Source: Candidatus Gastranaerophilales bacterium (GTDB lineage Bacteria > Cyanobacteriota > Vampirovibrionia > Gastranaerophilales > Gastranaerophilaceae). From it: a stretch of DNA of 64,000 bases. The DNA lies in contig CALVEL010000003.1 in NCBI GenBank assembly GCA_944326565.1, positions 124,001-188,000 on the forward strand. The letters are read 5' to 3'. A model generated the notes under the pieces. The model searched no databases, had not been told where the DNA came from, and saw nothing but the letters and a program-made list of their open reading frames with translations. Below, piece after piece: positions 8,750-17,941 of this stretch; positions within the stretch are counted from its first letter, which is position 1; each line of letters opens with the position of its first letter. The position numbers and the translations under genes were made by a program.

Positions 8750-9517
8750 ATGAAAAGAAAAAAGGCCTTTACTATGGCAGAAGTTTTAATCACACTCGGG
8801 ATATTAGGGATAGTAATTGCTATGACTTTGCCGACAGTTATAAACAATGCAAGAAACAAGGAACTTGAGACAAGGTTCAAGCAAGCATATTCACAAATAT
8901 ATCAAGCTGTACTTTTAACAGCAAACGAAGACCCTCAGCTATGGCAGACATATTGTGGAGGGGTAACAAAGCATTCGGAAATTTTTTTCGAAAAATTTTC
9001 TGAGAAGTTTCAAACTGTTAACATATATGATCCAAACATTGTAAAAAAACGAAATCTTAAATTACTTGGATATGAGCAAGAATATTTTTATATACCTGAA
9101 CGTGGCAATAAAAATTTTAATCCGGACGGATATGATGTGGGAGCTTTTGTTACAAAAAACGGAATGATTATATTTAACAGTGGATGTTGGTGGAGGGCTT
9201 TAGACTTTGTAGTCGATACTAATGGTTTGAAAGGTCCTAATAAATTTGGATATGATGTTTTTTACTTTCAAATTTCTAAGAATGATCAACTTCTTCCATC
9301 CAGCATTAACAGCTCATTTAGCACAGAATATTCTCAAAACATGGGTTGTTGTTCCTTTACTGGGGAAACTTCAGGAGAATATTGCGACAGTTCAGATAAT
9401 AACTGGCTAGGCGGTACAGCTAGTGATAACGGGAGTGCCTGCTCAAGATTTGCGCTAATGGATATTTTTCCAGGGGATGAGCGAAAATCATATTGGAAAA
9501 ACTTGCCAAGACCTTAA
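8750..9517 (+). CDS. Type IV pilin/pseudopilin-like protein, pair B
   Basis: The start is set at 8750 (MKRKKA-FTMAEVLITLG) because GAGGT lies 7 nt upstream and because this gives a short basic prepilin leader; the open frame runs further upstream through the promoter. The 255-residue product has Glu at +5, Ala at -1, a hydrophobic N-terminal helix and the VDTNGLKGPNKFGYDVF motif. The C-terminal region has many cysteines (MGCCSF, EYCDSS, SACSRF), a trait of disulfide-stabilised minor pilins. Its stop codon directly abuts the stop of the convergent gene at 9518. Confidence 0.88.
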   Translation: MKRKKAFTMAEVLITLGILGIVIAMTLPTVINNARNKELETRFKQAYSQIYQAVLLTANEDPQLWQTYCGGVTKHSEIFFEKFSEKFQTVNIYDPNIVKKRNLKLLGYEQEYFYIPERGNKNFNPDGYDVGAFVTKNGMIIFNSGCWWRALDFVVDTNGLKGPNKFGYDVFYFQISKNDQLLPSSINSSFSTEYSQNMGCCSFTGETSGEYCDSSDNNWLGGTASDNGSACSRFALMDIFPGDERKSYWKNLPRP

Positions 9518-9982
9518 TTAGTTTGGCTTATCTATAATTATGCCTTGATTTTTGTAGTTTATATGCTTTCTTTGCATTTCATACATTTCATTGCGCTCGT
9601 TTTCGGCGTTTCTGACACCTTCATAGCAGAAAGCTTTTTCTTCTTCAGTCAAAGTATTACAATGTTCTATAGCTTTTTCAAAATTTGCTCGTCTTTCAGC
9701 CCAGTAATTACTTTTTGTCCTTTCTGCATCTACGAAATTTATTACATTTAAAACATTTTTTTTATCAGTAGCTTTGGCGTTCTCATATCCGCTTTCACAA
9801 AACTCTTCCCATTTAGGAGCATTAATATTCTGTACAGCAGGTTTCACTGCAGGAGTCTGAGGCTCTGTAGGTAATTCTAAAGTATCAATTTCATCTAAAG
9901 TTATCGTACCTTGCTCATCTGCAAATACTGGTATTGATATAAAACCGATTAATAAAGAAATTACAAATATTTTTTTCAACAT
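9518..9982 (-). CDS. Secreted acidic protein of unknown function
   Basis: The 154-residue protein has a signal peptide (MLKKIFVISLLIGFISIPVFA-DE), a short proline/threonine linker (residues 30-50) and a helical domain with three cysteines (EFCES, EHCNT, AFCYE). AGGAG lies 6 nt before the ATG. It is the last gene of a leftward unit with the 96-aa membrane protein and the acyl-CoA synthetase. No family recognised. Confidence 0.6.
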   Translation of the reverse strand: MLKKIFVISLLIGFISIPVFADEQGTITLDEIDTLELPTEPQTPAVKPAVQNINAPKWEEFCESGYENAKATDKKNVLNVINFVDAERTKSNYWAERRANFEKAIEHCNTLTEEEKAFCYEGVRNAENERNEMYEMQRKHINYKNQGIIIDKPN

Positions 9983-9994
9983 TACTGGCTCCTA

Positions 9995-10285
9995 TTAAAT
10001 TCTATTATGCCAAACTCCGCCTTTTCTATCTACAAATGCATCATACGCCGACCAAAGTCGAAATACAACCGTAAGACCTAAAAGAGCATGTGTACAGTTT
10101 TTTTCATAAGGATTGTCTAGTATAACTTGACCAAGTCCCGGCCAAATTATAAGTGACAAGGCTGCAGCACCAACAGATAATCCTGAAATTTTACCTGGTT
10201 GCCCGACAGTTCGTTCTGCAAATGCTGGTAGCATTCCACCTAAAATAATAAATATGAAACTTGAAATTATAACTTTTTTTATCAT
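9995..10285 (-). CDS. Small membrane protein with signal-like N-terminus
   Basis: The 96-residue protein starts with a basic-hydrophobic segment (MIKKVIISSFIFIILGGMLPAFA) that could be a cleaved signal peptide, followed by a second hydrophobic stretch (GAAALSLIIWPGLGQVI) and a third around residues 66-80. The PGLGQ motif resembles the TM2/TM5-type small membrane domains. It starts 6 nt after the stop of the acyl-CoA synthetase gene, which indicates translational coupling. Confidence 0.55.
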   Translation of the reverse strand: MIKKVIISSFIFIILGGMLPAFAERTVGQPGKISGLSVGAAALSLIIWPGLGQVILDNPYEKNCTHALLGLTVVFRLWSAYDAFVDRKGGVWHNRI

Positions 10286-10291
10286 ATTAAC

Positions 10292-11965
10292 TTAAGATTT
10301 TACTAATTCTTTGACTTCTTTTCGCTTAACTTTTCTTGTTGTTGTTCTTGGCAATGGATTTCTGCTTACTACTATATTAATCGGACGTTTATAAGGTGTC
10401 AATCGTTCTGAGAGTCGTTTCACTTCATCTTTACATAATTTGTCAACAGTTTCATCATCATATTTTGATATAACATCTTCAGAAGGGACAACAACAGCTG
10501 CAATATCCTCAGTTCCGTCTTTTGCACCGAAAGTTCTTGATACTCCAAGTACACAGACTTCTGCAAAGTAAGGACTTTTTTCTAATACAGCTTCAACTTC
10601 TTCAGGAAATACTTTTTTACCACCTGACAAAACTATCATATTTTTAATGCGACCTGTAATATAAATATGACCGTCTTTCGTAATTTTTGCTATATCACCG
10701 GTATGTAACCAGCCATCAGGATCAATTGTCTCAGCAGTCAATTCAGGCTGATTGTGATATCCTTTCATAATTGCAGGACCGCGAAGCTGTAATTCACCTG
10801 TTTCTTTATCAATACGGGCTTGGAAACTTTTTAATGGTCTGCCGACTGATGCTAAATCGTTACGTTTGTCGGTATTTACCGATACAACAGGACTTGTCTC
10901 AGATAGTCCGTATCCTTGATACACTTTTATACCTATTCTTTCAAAAAATTCACCTACTGAAAGATCCAATGGAGCACCGCCTGAAATGCAGCCCATAAAA
11001 TGCCCTCCAAATTTGTCATGGATTTTTTTGAACATTATTTTTTTAACTCTATAAGATGGAATAAATTTTGAAAGTTTTATCATTAATTTGAATAGGAGCT
11101 GTATATGCTTTGGCGAATTATTTATTTCTGATTCTATACCTGTTTTTAACAGTTTTAAAAACGCAGGCACAACTATCATAAAATCAACCTTTTTAGCGCG
11201 CATAATGCCTAAAATATCTTTAGGTTTTAGACTAGGTGTGTAATAGACACTGAATCCAAAATTTAAAAATGTGCTAAAACCGACAGTCATTTCAAAAAGA
11301 TGATTCATAGGAAGAATTGATAAAATCGTAACCATTCTATTTGGTAAAATTTTATTTAGTGCATCTTCAAGGTCGTCTAATTGAGAGAGCATATTTAAAA
11401 AAGAGATTTCAACTCCTTTAGGTGAACCTGTTGTACCTGAGGTATATATAATAAAAGCTGTTGATTTAGATGATCTCGGACGCCATCTTGCTTCATAATT
11501 ATCAGGAAGGTTATACAAGCTCTTACATTCCATATCAGGATGAGGCTCATCCATAACTATAATATCTTTTATACAAGGTAATTCTTTCTGTAATTCAATT
11601 GCCATATGCAAATACGTACTTGAGACAAGCATAACTATTGGCTCACAATCTGAAAGTATACTATGCAGTTCATACTTCGTAAGTTTTACATCCAAAGGAA
11701 CTGTCACCATTCCAGCCATAGCTGATGCAAATACACAAGCACCATATTCCGGTTTGGATTCTGACAAAATTGCCAATCTGTCACCTTTTTTTACATCCAA
11801 ACAATCAATTAAATAACAAGCCAGCTTTCTTGAAAGCATACCGATACCTTTGTATGTAAATTCTTTCCAACCCAATGGCGTTTTTGTTCCTAAAGCAATT
11901 CTTTCCCCATACTTCTTTGTCCTCTCATCTAAAAGTGAAAGTACATTTTTTCTTCTTGATTCCAT
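10292..11965 (-). CDS. AMP-forming acyl-CoA (or acyl-ACP) synthetase
   Basis: This ANL-superfamily adenylating enzyme activates a carboxylic acid, most likely a fatty acid, using ATP. The 557 residues contain the P-loop YTSGTTGSPKG at 174-184, the YQGYGLSETSP acceptor motif, the GWLHTGDIAKI motif, the hinge ITGRIKNMIVLSGGKKVFP and a C-terminal catalytic lysine candidate in RTTTRKVKRKEV. The order and spacing fit long-chain acyl-CoA ligases. An AAAGGGG site lies 12 nt upstream of the ATG. Two small exported proteins follow in the same direction; whether they act with it is unknown. Confidence 0.9.
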   Translation of the reverse strand: MESRRKNVLSLLDERTKKYGERIALGTKTPLGWKEFTYKGIGMLSRKLACYLIDCLDVKKGDRLAILSESKPEYGACVFASAMAGMVTVPLDVKLTKYELHSILSDCEPIVMLVSSTYLHMAIELQKELPCIKDIIVMDEPHPDMECKSLYNLPDNYEARWRPRSSKSTAFIIYTSGTTGSPKGVEISFLNMLSQLDDLEDALNKILPNRMVTILSILPMNHLFEMTVGFSTFLNFGFSVYYTPSLKPKDILGIMRAKKVDFMIVVPAFLKLLKTGIESEINNSPKHIQLLFKLMIKLSKFIPSYRVKKIMFKKIHDKFGGHFMGCISGGAPLDLSVGEFFERIGIKVYQGYGLSETSPVVSVNTDKRNDLASVGRPLKSFQARIDKETGELQLRGPAIMKGYHNQPELTAETIDPDGWLHTGDIAKITKDGHIYITGRIKNMIVLSGGKKVFPEEVEAVLEKSPYFAEVCVLGVSRTFGAKDGTEDIAAVVVPSEDVISKYDDETVDKLCKDEVKRLSERLTPYKRPINIVVSRNPLPRTTTRKVKRKEVKELVKS

Positions 11966-12111
11966 CTATTATCTTAACCCCTTTACAAATATTAAAAGAC
12001 CTAATTTTAGAATATAATTTTTATCGCCAAAAGTCAAGGCTTTATTGCAAAACGGTATATGTTTATATTATAATTCTTATACGAAAAAGATAATTTTAAG
12101 GAAATTTTGTA

Positions 12112-13440
12112 ATGAAAAAAGTATATATTGAGACAATGGGATGCCAGATGAATAAATCAGACAGCGAAAGGATGTTCGGAATGCTTTCGCATTTTGGTTA
12201 TGAACAGACCGAAAATTCTAAAGAAGCTGACCTTTTAATGGTAAATACCTGCTCTATAAGACAGTTAAGTGAAGATAAAGCTTTCAGCTTGATAGGGGTT
12301 TGGGGGCAATGGAAAAAGACTTCAAAACCTGATTTAAAAATAGGTTTTTGCGGATGTGTCGCTCAGCAGAAAATGAAAGAAGTATTCAAAAGAGCACCTT
12401 ATGTGGATTTTGTTCTCGGCACACACAAAATATATTCACTTCCTGAAATTATCAAAAGAATTAATAACGGCGAAAGAGTTTGTGAATGCACAGAAACTAA
12501 TGCAACAGAAGATGATAAGGCTTCTCAATATAAAATAGACAGGGTAAAAAGCGTAAACGCTTGGATTCCAATTACAGAAGGATGTAATAATTTCTGCACA
12601 TACTGCATCGTTCCATACACAAGAGGTAGAGAAAGGTCAAGGACTCCTGAAATAATAATTACAGAAGCAAAAGATGCAATCACAAATGGGTTTAAAGAAA
12701 TTACACTGCTAGGACAAAACGTTGACAGCTACGGTAAAGATTTTAAAGATAAAAATTACCATCTTGCTCAGCTTTTGAGAGATTTGAATGCTTTAGAAGG
12801 CAATTTTAGAATACGCTTTGTGACATCTTATCCGACCGATATTACTGATGAATTGATTGATACAGTCGTAGAACTAGATAAAGTTTGTGAATATTTTCAT
12901 ATTCCTATGCAATCAGGTTCAAGTGAAGTTTTAAAGAAAATGAACAGAAGATATGACAGAGAAACTTATAAAAAAATTGTCGAAAAAGTAAGAGCAAAAG
13001 TATCTGATGTTACAATCACAAGTGATTTTATCGCGGGATTCCCGGGAGAAACCGAAGAACAATTTCAAGATACTTTAACAGCAATTGATGAGTTTGAACT
13101 TGATTATTCAAATACCGCAGCGTATTCGCCAAGAGAAAAGACAGTAGCTGCAAAATGGACAGACAAATTTATTGATGAAGATGTAAAAATAGATCGTCTT
13201 GCAAGATTGAATGAAAAAGTCAGAGAAAATTGCCTTAAATCAAATCAAAAATATGTAGGGCGTACTATGGAAGTTCTGGTTGAGAACTTTGAAAATCACA
13301 AGGGCAAAAACGTAATTACAGGCAGAACAAGAAACAATAAAATCGTTCATATACCTTGTGATAACGACAGAACAGGTGAATTTTTAAATGTAAAAATTAC
13401 AGGTACAAAAACCTGGTATTTGCAAGGCGAATTAATCTAG
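12112..13440 (+). CDS. miaB: tRNA-2-methylthio-N6-dimethylallyladenosine synthase
   Basis: MiaB is a radical-SAM methylthiotransferase that modifies i6A37 of tRNAs. At 442 residues it has the standard three-domain build: the N-terminal UPF0004 domain with cluster ligands Cys11, Cys47 and one of Cys80/Cys82, the radical-SAM triad Cys158-x3-Cys162-x2-Cys165 (CNNFCTYC), and a C-terminal TRAM domain (about 375-440). AAGGA lies 9 nt before the ATG. The neighbouring GNAT-like gene follows after 44 nt with its own ribosome site. Confidence 0.96.
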   Translation: MKKVYIETMGCQMNKSDSERMFGMLSHFGYEQTENSKEADLLMVNTCSIRQLSEDKAFSLIGVWGQWKKTSKPDLKIGFCGCVAQQKMKEVFKRAPYVDFVLGTHKIYSLPEIIKRINNGERVCECTETNATEDDKASQYKIDRVKSVNAWIPITEGCNNFCTYCIVPYTRGRERSRTPEIIITEAKDAITNGFKEITLLGQNVDSYGKDFKDKNYHLAQLLRDLNALEGNFRIRFVTSYPTDITDELIDTVVELDKVCEYFHIPMQSGSSEVLKKMNRRYDRETYKKIVEKVRAKVSDVTITSDFIAGFPGETEEQFQDTLTAIDEFELDYSNTAAYSPREKTVAAKWTDKFIDEDVKIDRLARLNEKVRENCLKSNQKYVGRTMEVLVENFENHKGKNVITGRTRNNKIVHIPCDNDRTGEFLNVKITGTKTWYLQGELI

Positions 13441-13484
13441 CAAAAATATTTATTTTCTGATTTTTTAAATCTTGGAGAAATTCA

Positions 13485-14186
13485 ATGAATATTAGAAATC
13501 AAGCCGTATTTTCATATAGAAACCAAGATTTGATAAACTATAGACATTATATTCACAATAATGCAAATAATAACATTTTATACAAAACAAACCACGAAGA
13601 TGAATTTTTTCAGGCTACAAGTTTTGACAAAACTACTTTTAAAGGTCTTGAGATTCGTGCTGTAGAAAATCGTAAAGAAATAGCTAAACTCTATAAACTT
13701 TTTTATGAATCAGTAAATAAGAATTTGCCCTCATTTGGAAATCCTATTTTAGATTTTTTTGAAAATTTAATAGAAAAAATAGTTGCAATTCCTTTCCTTT
13801 ATGACACAAAAGATAAAAACAAAATTTTTGAAATTATATTAAAAGATAACAAAATAATCGGAGGATACTACTTAAAAATTAATCCTGAAGATTCTTCAGG
13901 ATATCTCAATTTTATAGCATTATCTGACAAGTTCAAAAGAACAAAAACCGGATTTGCTTGCCTTTCTAAAATGGCAAACAGCATAGCAAAAAACCTCCAA
14001 CAAAATAATTTGAATGAATTAACTTGGGAAACGAATTATACAAATTTGCAAGCCAGAAAACTTTTTAAAAAACTCAATGCAGAAAACATCGGACAAGCGA
14101 ATCCGACTATACCATTATTGGGATTTAAAATTTCTACAGAAGACTTTAAAAATAATATAGAAAAATTATCAAAAAAGATTATTTGA
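13485..14186 (+). CDS. GNAT-like protein with polar N-terminal leader
   Basis: The 233-residue protein has an N-terminal 50-residue stretch rich in Asn, Tyr, Gln and His (MNIRNQAVFSYRNQ...) ending in T-F-K-G at 51-54, followed by a domain whose C-terminal half (GGYYLKINPEDSSGYLNFIAL, a helix, then ARKLFKKLNAE) has the strand-helix-strand order of GCN5-type acetyltransferases. The acetyl-CoA loop is not clearly conserved, so activity is uncertain. GGAG precedes the ATG. Two other proteins of the window share the leader type. Confidence 0.55.
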   Translation: MNIRNQAVFSYRNQDLINYRHYIHNNANNNILYKTNHEDEFFQATSFDKTTFKGLEIRAVENRKEIAKLYKLFYESVNKNLPSFGNPILDFFENLIEKIVAIPFLYDTKDKNKIFEIILKDNKIIGGYYLKINPEDSSGYLNFIALSDKFKRTKTGFACLSKMANSIAKNLQQNNLNELTWETNYTNLQARKLFKKLNAENIGQANPTIPLLGFKISTEDFKNNIEKLSKKII

Positions 14187-14195
14187 TAATTGTAC

Positions 14196-15254
14196 TTATT
14201 TTCTAAAAGCCTCAGCAATTGAGTTTTTATAATCAGGTCTTAAAATACCAACTTCTGTAATTATTCCGGTAATTAATTCATTTGGAGTTACGTCAAATCC
14301 CGGATTAATTACATTTACATCAGGAGCACAAATAATTTTACCGTTAATATGAGTAACCTCTTCATGTGATCTTTCTTCTATCACGATTTCATCACCTGTT
14401 GCGATTGAAGTGTCAATTGTAGATAGTGGAGCTGCTATATAAAAAGGTATATTATGATATTTAGCGGCAATTGCTACGGTATAAGTTCCAATTTTATTTG
14501 CCGCATCACCATTTGCGGCAATTCTATCAGCTCCGACACATACCATATCTATCATGCCTTTTTTCATAAAATAAGAACACATCCCATCTGTAATTAAAGT
14601 AGTCGGAATACCATCCATAGTAAGCTCAAATGTCGTAATTCTTGCCCCCTGTTGACGCGGTCTTGTCTCATCCGCAAATACCTGAATTGTATTATCTTTT
14701 GCAAATGCACTTCTAACTACCCCTAAGGCAGTACCATACCCGACAGTTGCAAGTCCGCCCGCATTACAATGAGTCAAAATAGTAGCACCTTTAGGAACAA
14801 CTTCTGCTCCGTAATCTCCTATTTTTTTGTTTATTGCAATATCTTCATCTTCTAATTTTATACCGTTTTGTTTAAGCTCTTCAACTATACCTTCAATATT
14901 CGATTTTGAATTTTTAATAATTTCTTTTTGTTTTTCTACAGCCCACATCAAATTAACAGCCGTAGGACGAGAAGTTGCCATATAATCAGCTTTATCTATT
15001 AACTTTCTTATAAATTCATCTCTCGATAAATTTTCTTTAGCTAACTCTTGAGCATACAAAACAACTCCATGAGCACCTGCGACTCCTATTGCCGGAGCCC
15101 CTCTTACTATCATTGTCTTTATAGCATCATACATCTGCTGACCGTTTGTTATATTTATATATTTGAACTCATAAGGTAGCAATGTCTGATCTACCATTTT
15201 TGAATAATTATCTACCCACTCTATTGTCTTAATTTTTGAATGAAATTCTGCCAT
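14196..15254 (-). CDS. mtnA: S-methyl-5-thioribose-1-phosphate isomerase
   Basis: MtnA converts 5-methylthioribose-1-phosphate to the ribulose form in methionine salvage and is an eIF2B-alpha/beta/delta relative. The 352-residue sequence includes RGAPAIGVAGAHG, the catalytic-Cys motif THCNAGGLATVGYGTALG and the Asp-containing GADRIAANGDAANKIGTY. Length and motifs are standard. It starts 4 nt after the stop of the upstream membrane protein gene, so the two are probably co-transcribed. Other salvage genes are not in the window. Confidence 0.95.
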   Translation of the reverse strand: MAEFHSKIKTIEWVDNYSKMVDQTLLPYEFKYINITNGQQMYDAIKTMIVRGAPAIGVAGAHGVVLYAQELAKENLSRDEFIRKLIDKADYMATSRPTAVNLMWAVEKQKEIIKNSKSNIEGIVEELKQNGIKLEDEDIAINKKIGDYGAEVVPKGATILTHCNAGGLATVGYGTALGVVRSAFAKDNTIQVFADETRPRQQGARITTFELTMDGIPTTLITDGMCSYFMKKGMIDMVCVGADRIAANGDAANKIGTYTVAIAAKYHNIPFYIAAPLSTIDTSIATGDEIVIEERSHEEVTHINGKIICAPDVNVINPGFDVTPNELITGIITEVGILRPDYKNSIAEAFRK

Positions 15255-15258
15255 CTCT

Positions 15259-15741
15259 CTACTTTCTTATATCAAATTGTCTATAATCTTCACCTTGTTC
15301 GCTCTTTACAGATTTGTTGAATTCTATTAAATAGTAAGTTACAAATCCGCTAAAAGAATTTATTGTAGCTGATAGAACTGCCATAAATATTGCAAGTAAT
15401 ATTACCAATCCTAAAGTTGCATTGCTTAAAAACATTGAAACACCTATATTTGATGAATAATTAAAAAATTTAGCAAGAACAACAACTATAGGAATATATA
15501 TTGCAGAAAAAGCAAGAAATGACACAAATCCAATAAGACCGCCAATTACTGCACTTTGCCTTACTGTAGCTATTTCCAACAGCTTTACTCTTGTCATAAA
15601 AATAATAATAAAAGGTGCAGCAACTGTAATTAACAGCCAGAATATTATCTCACCTATAAAAGGGATTATAGTCAGCAGACCGCTGACTATTCCCAAAAAT
15701 ATACTTAATAAAAACATTATTTTTAATATAGGTCTATTCAT
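15259..15741 (-). CDS. Four-TM membrane protein of unknown function
   Basis: The 160 residues include hydrophobic segments around 8-28, 30-50, 62-90 and 103-138, with a polar C-terminus (KSVKSEQGEDYRQFDIRK). This resembles DUF4199/permease-like small membrane proteins, but no signature can be named. It lies between the degenerate matrixin gene and mtnA in a leftward run. Confidence 0.6.
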   Translation of the reverse strand: MNRPILKIMFLLSIFLGIVSGLLTIIPFIGEIIFWLLITVAAPFIIIFMTRVKLLEIATVRQSAVIGGLIGFVSFLAFSAIYIPIVVVLAKFFNYSSNIGVSMFLSNATLGLVILLAIFMAVLSATINSFSGFVTYYLIEFNKSVKSEQGEDYRQFDIRK

Positions 15742-15784
15742 TTAAGCTTTCCACTACAAATAATCATACTACATATAATTAAAT

Positions 15785-17281
15785 TTATTCTTCTGTTTCC
15801 TCACTATTGTCATTTGAATTACCTTCATATTGATTTCCTTGCGCTGATTGAATAGGAGTGAATACAACGGGCGGATTATCAGGGAAGTTACTTTTAGATT
15901 TATTCGAAATTTCTTCCAATTTTATATAATTTTTATTTTCATCATAAATTTTTGCCGCTAAAATATATGAAAAACGCAATCTTGGATAATCATTTATTAA
16001 ACGTTCAAGATGTTGTGCTGCCAAATCATTTTTGTCAGCCATATACAATACATATGCTAAAAGATATTCATTTGAAGGCTCTCTGGTTTCATTAAAAGCA
16101 GATTCAGCATAAGATATAGCTTTATCATAATCCTCCAAATCCAAATATGATATTGAAATATTTCTATAAATATAAGCTTTATCTGCTGATTTTGATATAC
16201 TATCCAATGCTGATCTAAATACCGAAATAGCTTTGTCATAATCATCATTGAAATAATATTCCAAACCTTCAGAAATAAGTTTTTCACCTTGAGATTCTTC
16301 TGAATCTGAATCAGAAATTATTTTATATAAATAATCATCAATTTCCTCTTGTGATTTATTCTTGATTTCAGAAAAACGACGTTTATTTTTCAACTCAGCC
16401 TTTGTATATAATTTATTAGTCACAGTAGGTATAAAATTATATAAGTATTTCAAAGTAGCAGTATCAATACTTGTGACATTCATATTGTCAGTGGTAAGAC
16501 TACTATACATAACATCAGTATATTGCTCGCTATGATTTTGCAATCCTAGAATATGTCCTATATTATGTTGTAAAGTCAAATATAATTTTGATGCAGTTAC
16601 AGGATTGTTACTACAATCATTTTTCGGGATTTTCAAATATGCACTTCTTAATACATTTCCGATTATATCAAATCCATAACTTACTCCACCTTCACTTATA
16701 CAATCGCCTGTTGCAGTATCAGTTAATTCTACAATAATATCTGCACCCTCTTGTGTTTGTACAAAATTGAAAGAAATAAAATTACCTGAAGCTCTGGTCC
16801 AATTATTAAAACTTGTCTTTATTCCATCAGCAAACCCTGCAGGCATACTTGATTCATCTTTTAAATATACTTTTAAAGGAAAAGTATTCTCATTCCATAA
16901 AATCAATCTATTAAGATTTTTCATTTGTCCAAGATAATTACCATATATGCGTTTTTTAGGTTTTGATCTTTCCATTACTTGAGGCTCTATATCTGTCTCA
17001 TCCAATTTTAAAGGTACAACTTTATCAGATCCTCCAGCAGAAGGCCTTTGTAAATTACCTTCAACAGAAGAATCTAGGGCATTTTGCATTTCTTCACTGT
17101 ATTCTTGGAGATGTTCTTTGCCAAAATCCCCATCCATTATTTCAGATCCAGTCTCTTGGGAAACTTTATTACCATTCATTTTTTTATCATGTTCAGCCAC
17201 AATATTTGAACTCCAGACAATTACTGCAAGAAGAGTTACAATAAAAACTGTCGCTATCACCATCATTTTTTTTCTATACAT
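15785..17281 (-). CDS. Exported matrixin-like protein with TPR domain; catalytic Glu lost
   Basis: A signal anchor (residues 6-26) is followed by a polar linker, a matrixin/metzincin-type domain (about 110-290) and TPR repeats (about 335-465). The zinc motif region reads HNIGHILGLQNHS at 239-251 with a downstream Met-turn DVMYS (256-260). Family members have HExxHxxGxxH; here the catalytic Glu is Asn240 and the third His is displaced by one residue. The three His may still bind metal, but proteolysis as in normal matrixins is unlikely. It follows ruvC after 27 nt with a GAGGAT ribosome site. Confidence 0.7.
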   Translation of the reverse strand: MYRKKMMVIATVFIVTLLAVIVWSSNIVAEHDKKMNGNKVSQETGSEIMDGDFGKEHLQEYSEEMQNALDSSVEGNLQRPSAGGSDKVVPLKLDETDIEPQVMERSKPKKRIYGNYLGQMKNLNRLILWNENTFPLKVYLKDESSMPAGFADGIKTSFNNWTRASGNFISFNFVQTQEGADIIVELTDTATGDCISEGGVSYGFDIIGNVLRSAYLKIPKNDCSNNPVTASKLYLTLQHNIGHILGLQNHSEQYTDVMYSSLTTDNMNVTSIDTATLKYLYNFIPTVTNKLYTKAELKNKRRFSEIKNKSQEEIDDYLYKIISDSDSEESQGEKLISEGLEYYFNDDYDKAISVFRSALDSISKSADKAYIYRNISISYLDLEDYDKAISYAESAFNETREPSNEYLLAYVLYMADKNDLAAQHLERLINDYPRLRFSYILAAKIYDENKNYIKLEEISNKSKSNFPDNPPVVFTPIQSAQGNQYEGNSNDNSEETEE

Positions 17282-17308
17282 AATCTATCCTCATATTTCC
17301 AATATAAA

Positions 17309-17797
17309 CTATACCATTATAGGCTGAGCCGAAAAAGAACGTGTATGACATATTGCAATAGCAATACTGTCAATCGTATCGTCTAACTTTGGTAAATCAT
17401 TGCATTCTAAAGCTAATTTTACCATATGCTCGACTTCTTTTTTATCCGCTCTGCCATACCCTGTAAGTACCTGCTTTACTTCCATCGGAGTATATTCATA
17501 TACAGGTATACAAAATTTTTCTAGCACCGTTAATATAACCCCTCTTGCATGTGCAACAGGCATAACTGTTGTTCTATTTCTGAAAAAGAATAACTTTTCA
17601 ATTGCACATACATCAGGTCTGTATTTATCGATAATAGTATTCATATCGTTAAAAATTTCTAATAACCTTGCAGATTCTCTTACTCCTTTTGCAGTCTGAA
17701 TCGAACCGGAGGTTATAAGCTTAATTTTATCATCCTCAAACTCTATTAAACTATACCCGACAATTGCCATACCGGGATCTATCCCAAGAATTTTCAT
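17309..17797 (-). CDS. ruvC: Crossover junction endodeoxyribonuclease RuvC
   Basis: RuvC cleaves Holliday junctions with RuvAB during homologous recombination. The 162-residue protein has the RNase-H-like fold signature ILGIDPGMAIVGYS (Asp at residue 7), a central Glu (AIEKLFFFRN), GYGRADKKEVEHMV and a C-terminal acidic pair (KLDDTIDSIAIA). Its length is typical. TATAAT lies 7 nt before the ATG with no Shine-Dalgarno, so its transcript looks leaderless. ruvA and ruvB are not nearby. Confidence 0.94.
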   Translation of the reverse strand: MKILGIDPGMAIVGYSLIEFEDDKIKLITSGSIQTAKGVRESARLLEIFNDMNTIIDKYRPDVCAIEKLFFFRNRTTVMPVAHARGVILTVLEKFCIPVYEYTPMEVKQVLTGYGRADKKEVEHMVKLALECNDLPKLDDTIDSIAIAICHTRSFSAQPIMV

Positions 17798-17804
17798 ATA
17801 TATA

Positions 17805-17833
17805 ATTATAACTTATTGAGGGCTCATCTGCAA
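17805..17833 (-). promoter_or_regulatory. ruvC promoter giving a leaderless transcript
   Basis: On the minus strand TTGCAG (17828-17833), a 17-nt spacer and TATAAT (17805-17810) precede the ruvC ATG by only 7 nt. Confidence 0.6.
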
Positions 17834-17941
17834 CATCATGTCAAAAATATAAACAAACTTAACATTTAACTTGATTAATGCAAAATCTCATGATAGGATA
17901 CTGGCAAGAACAATTTATTAAATTAGGGTAGTGAGGTAAAA

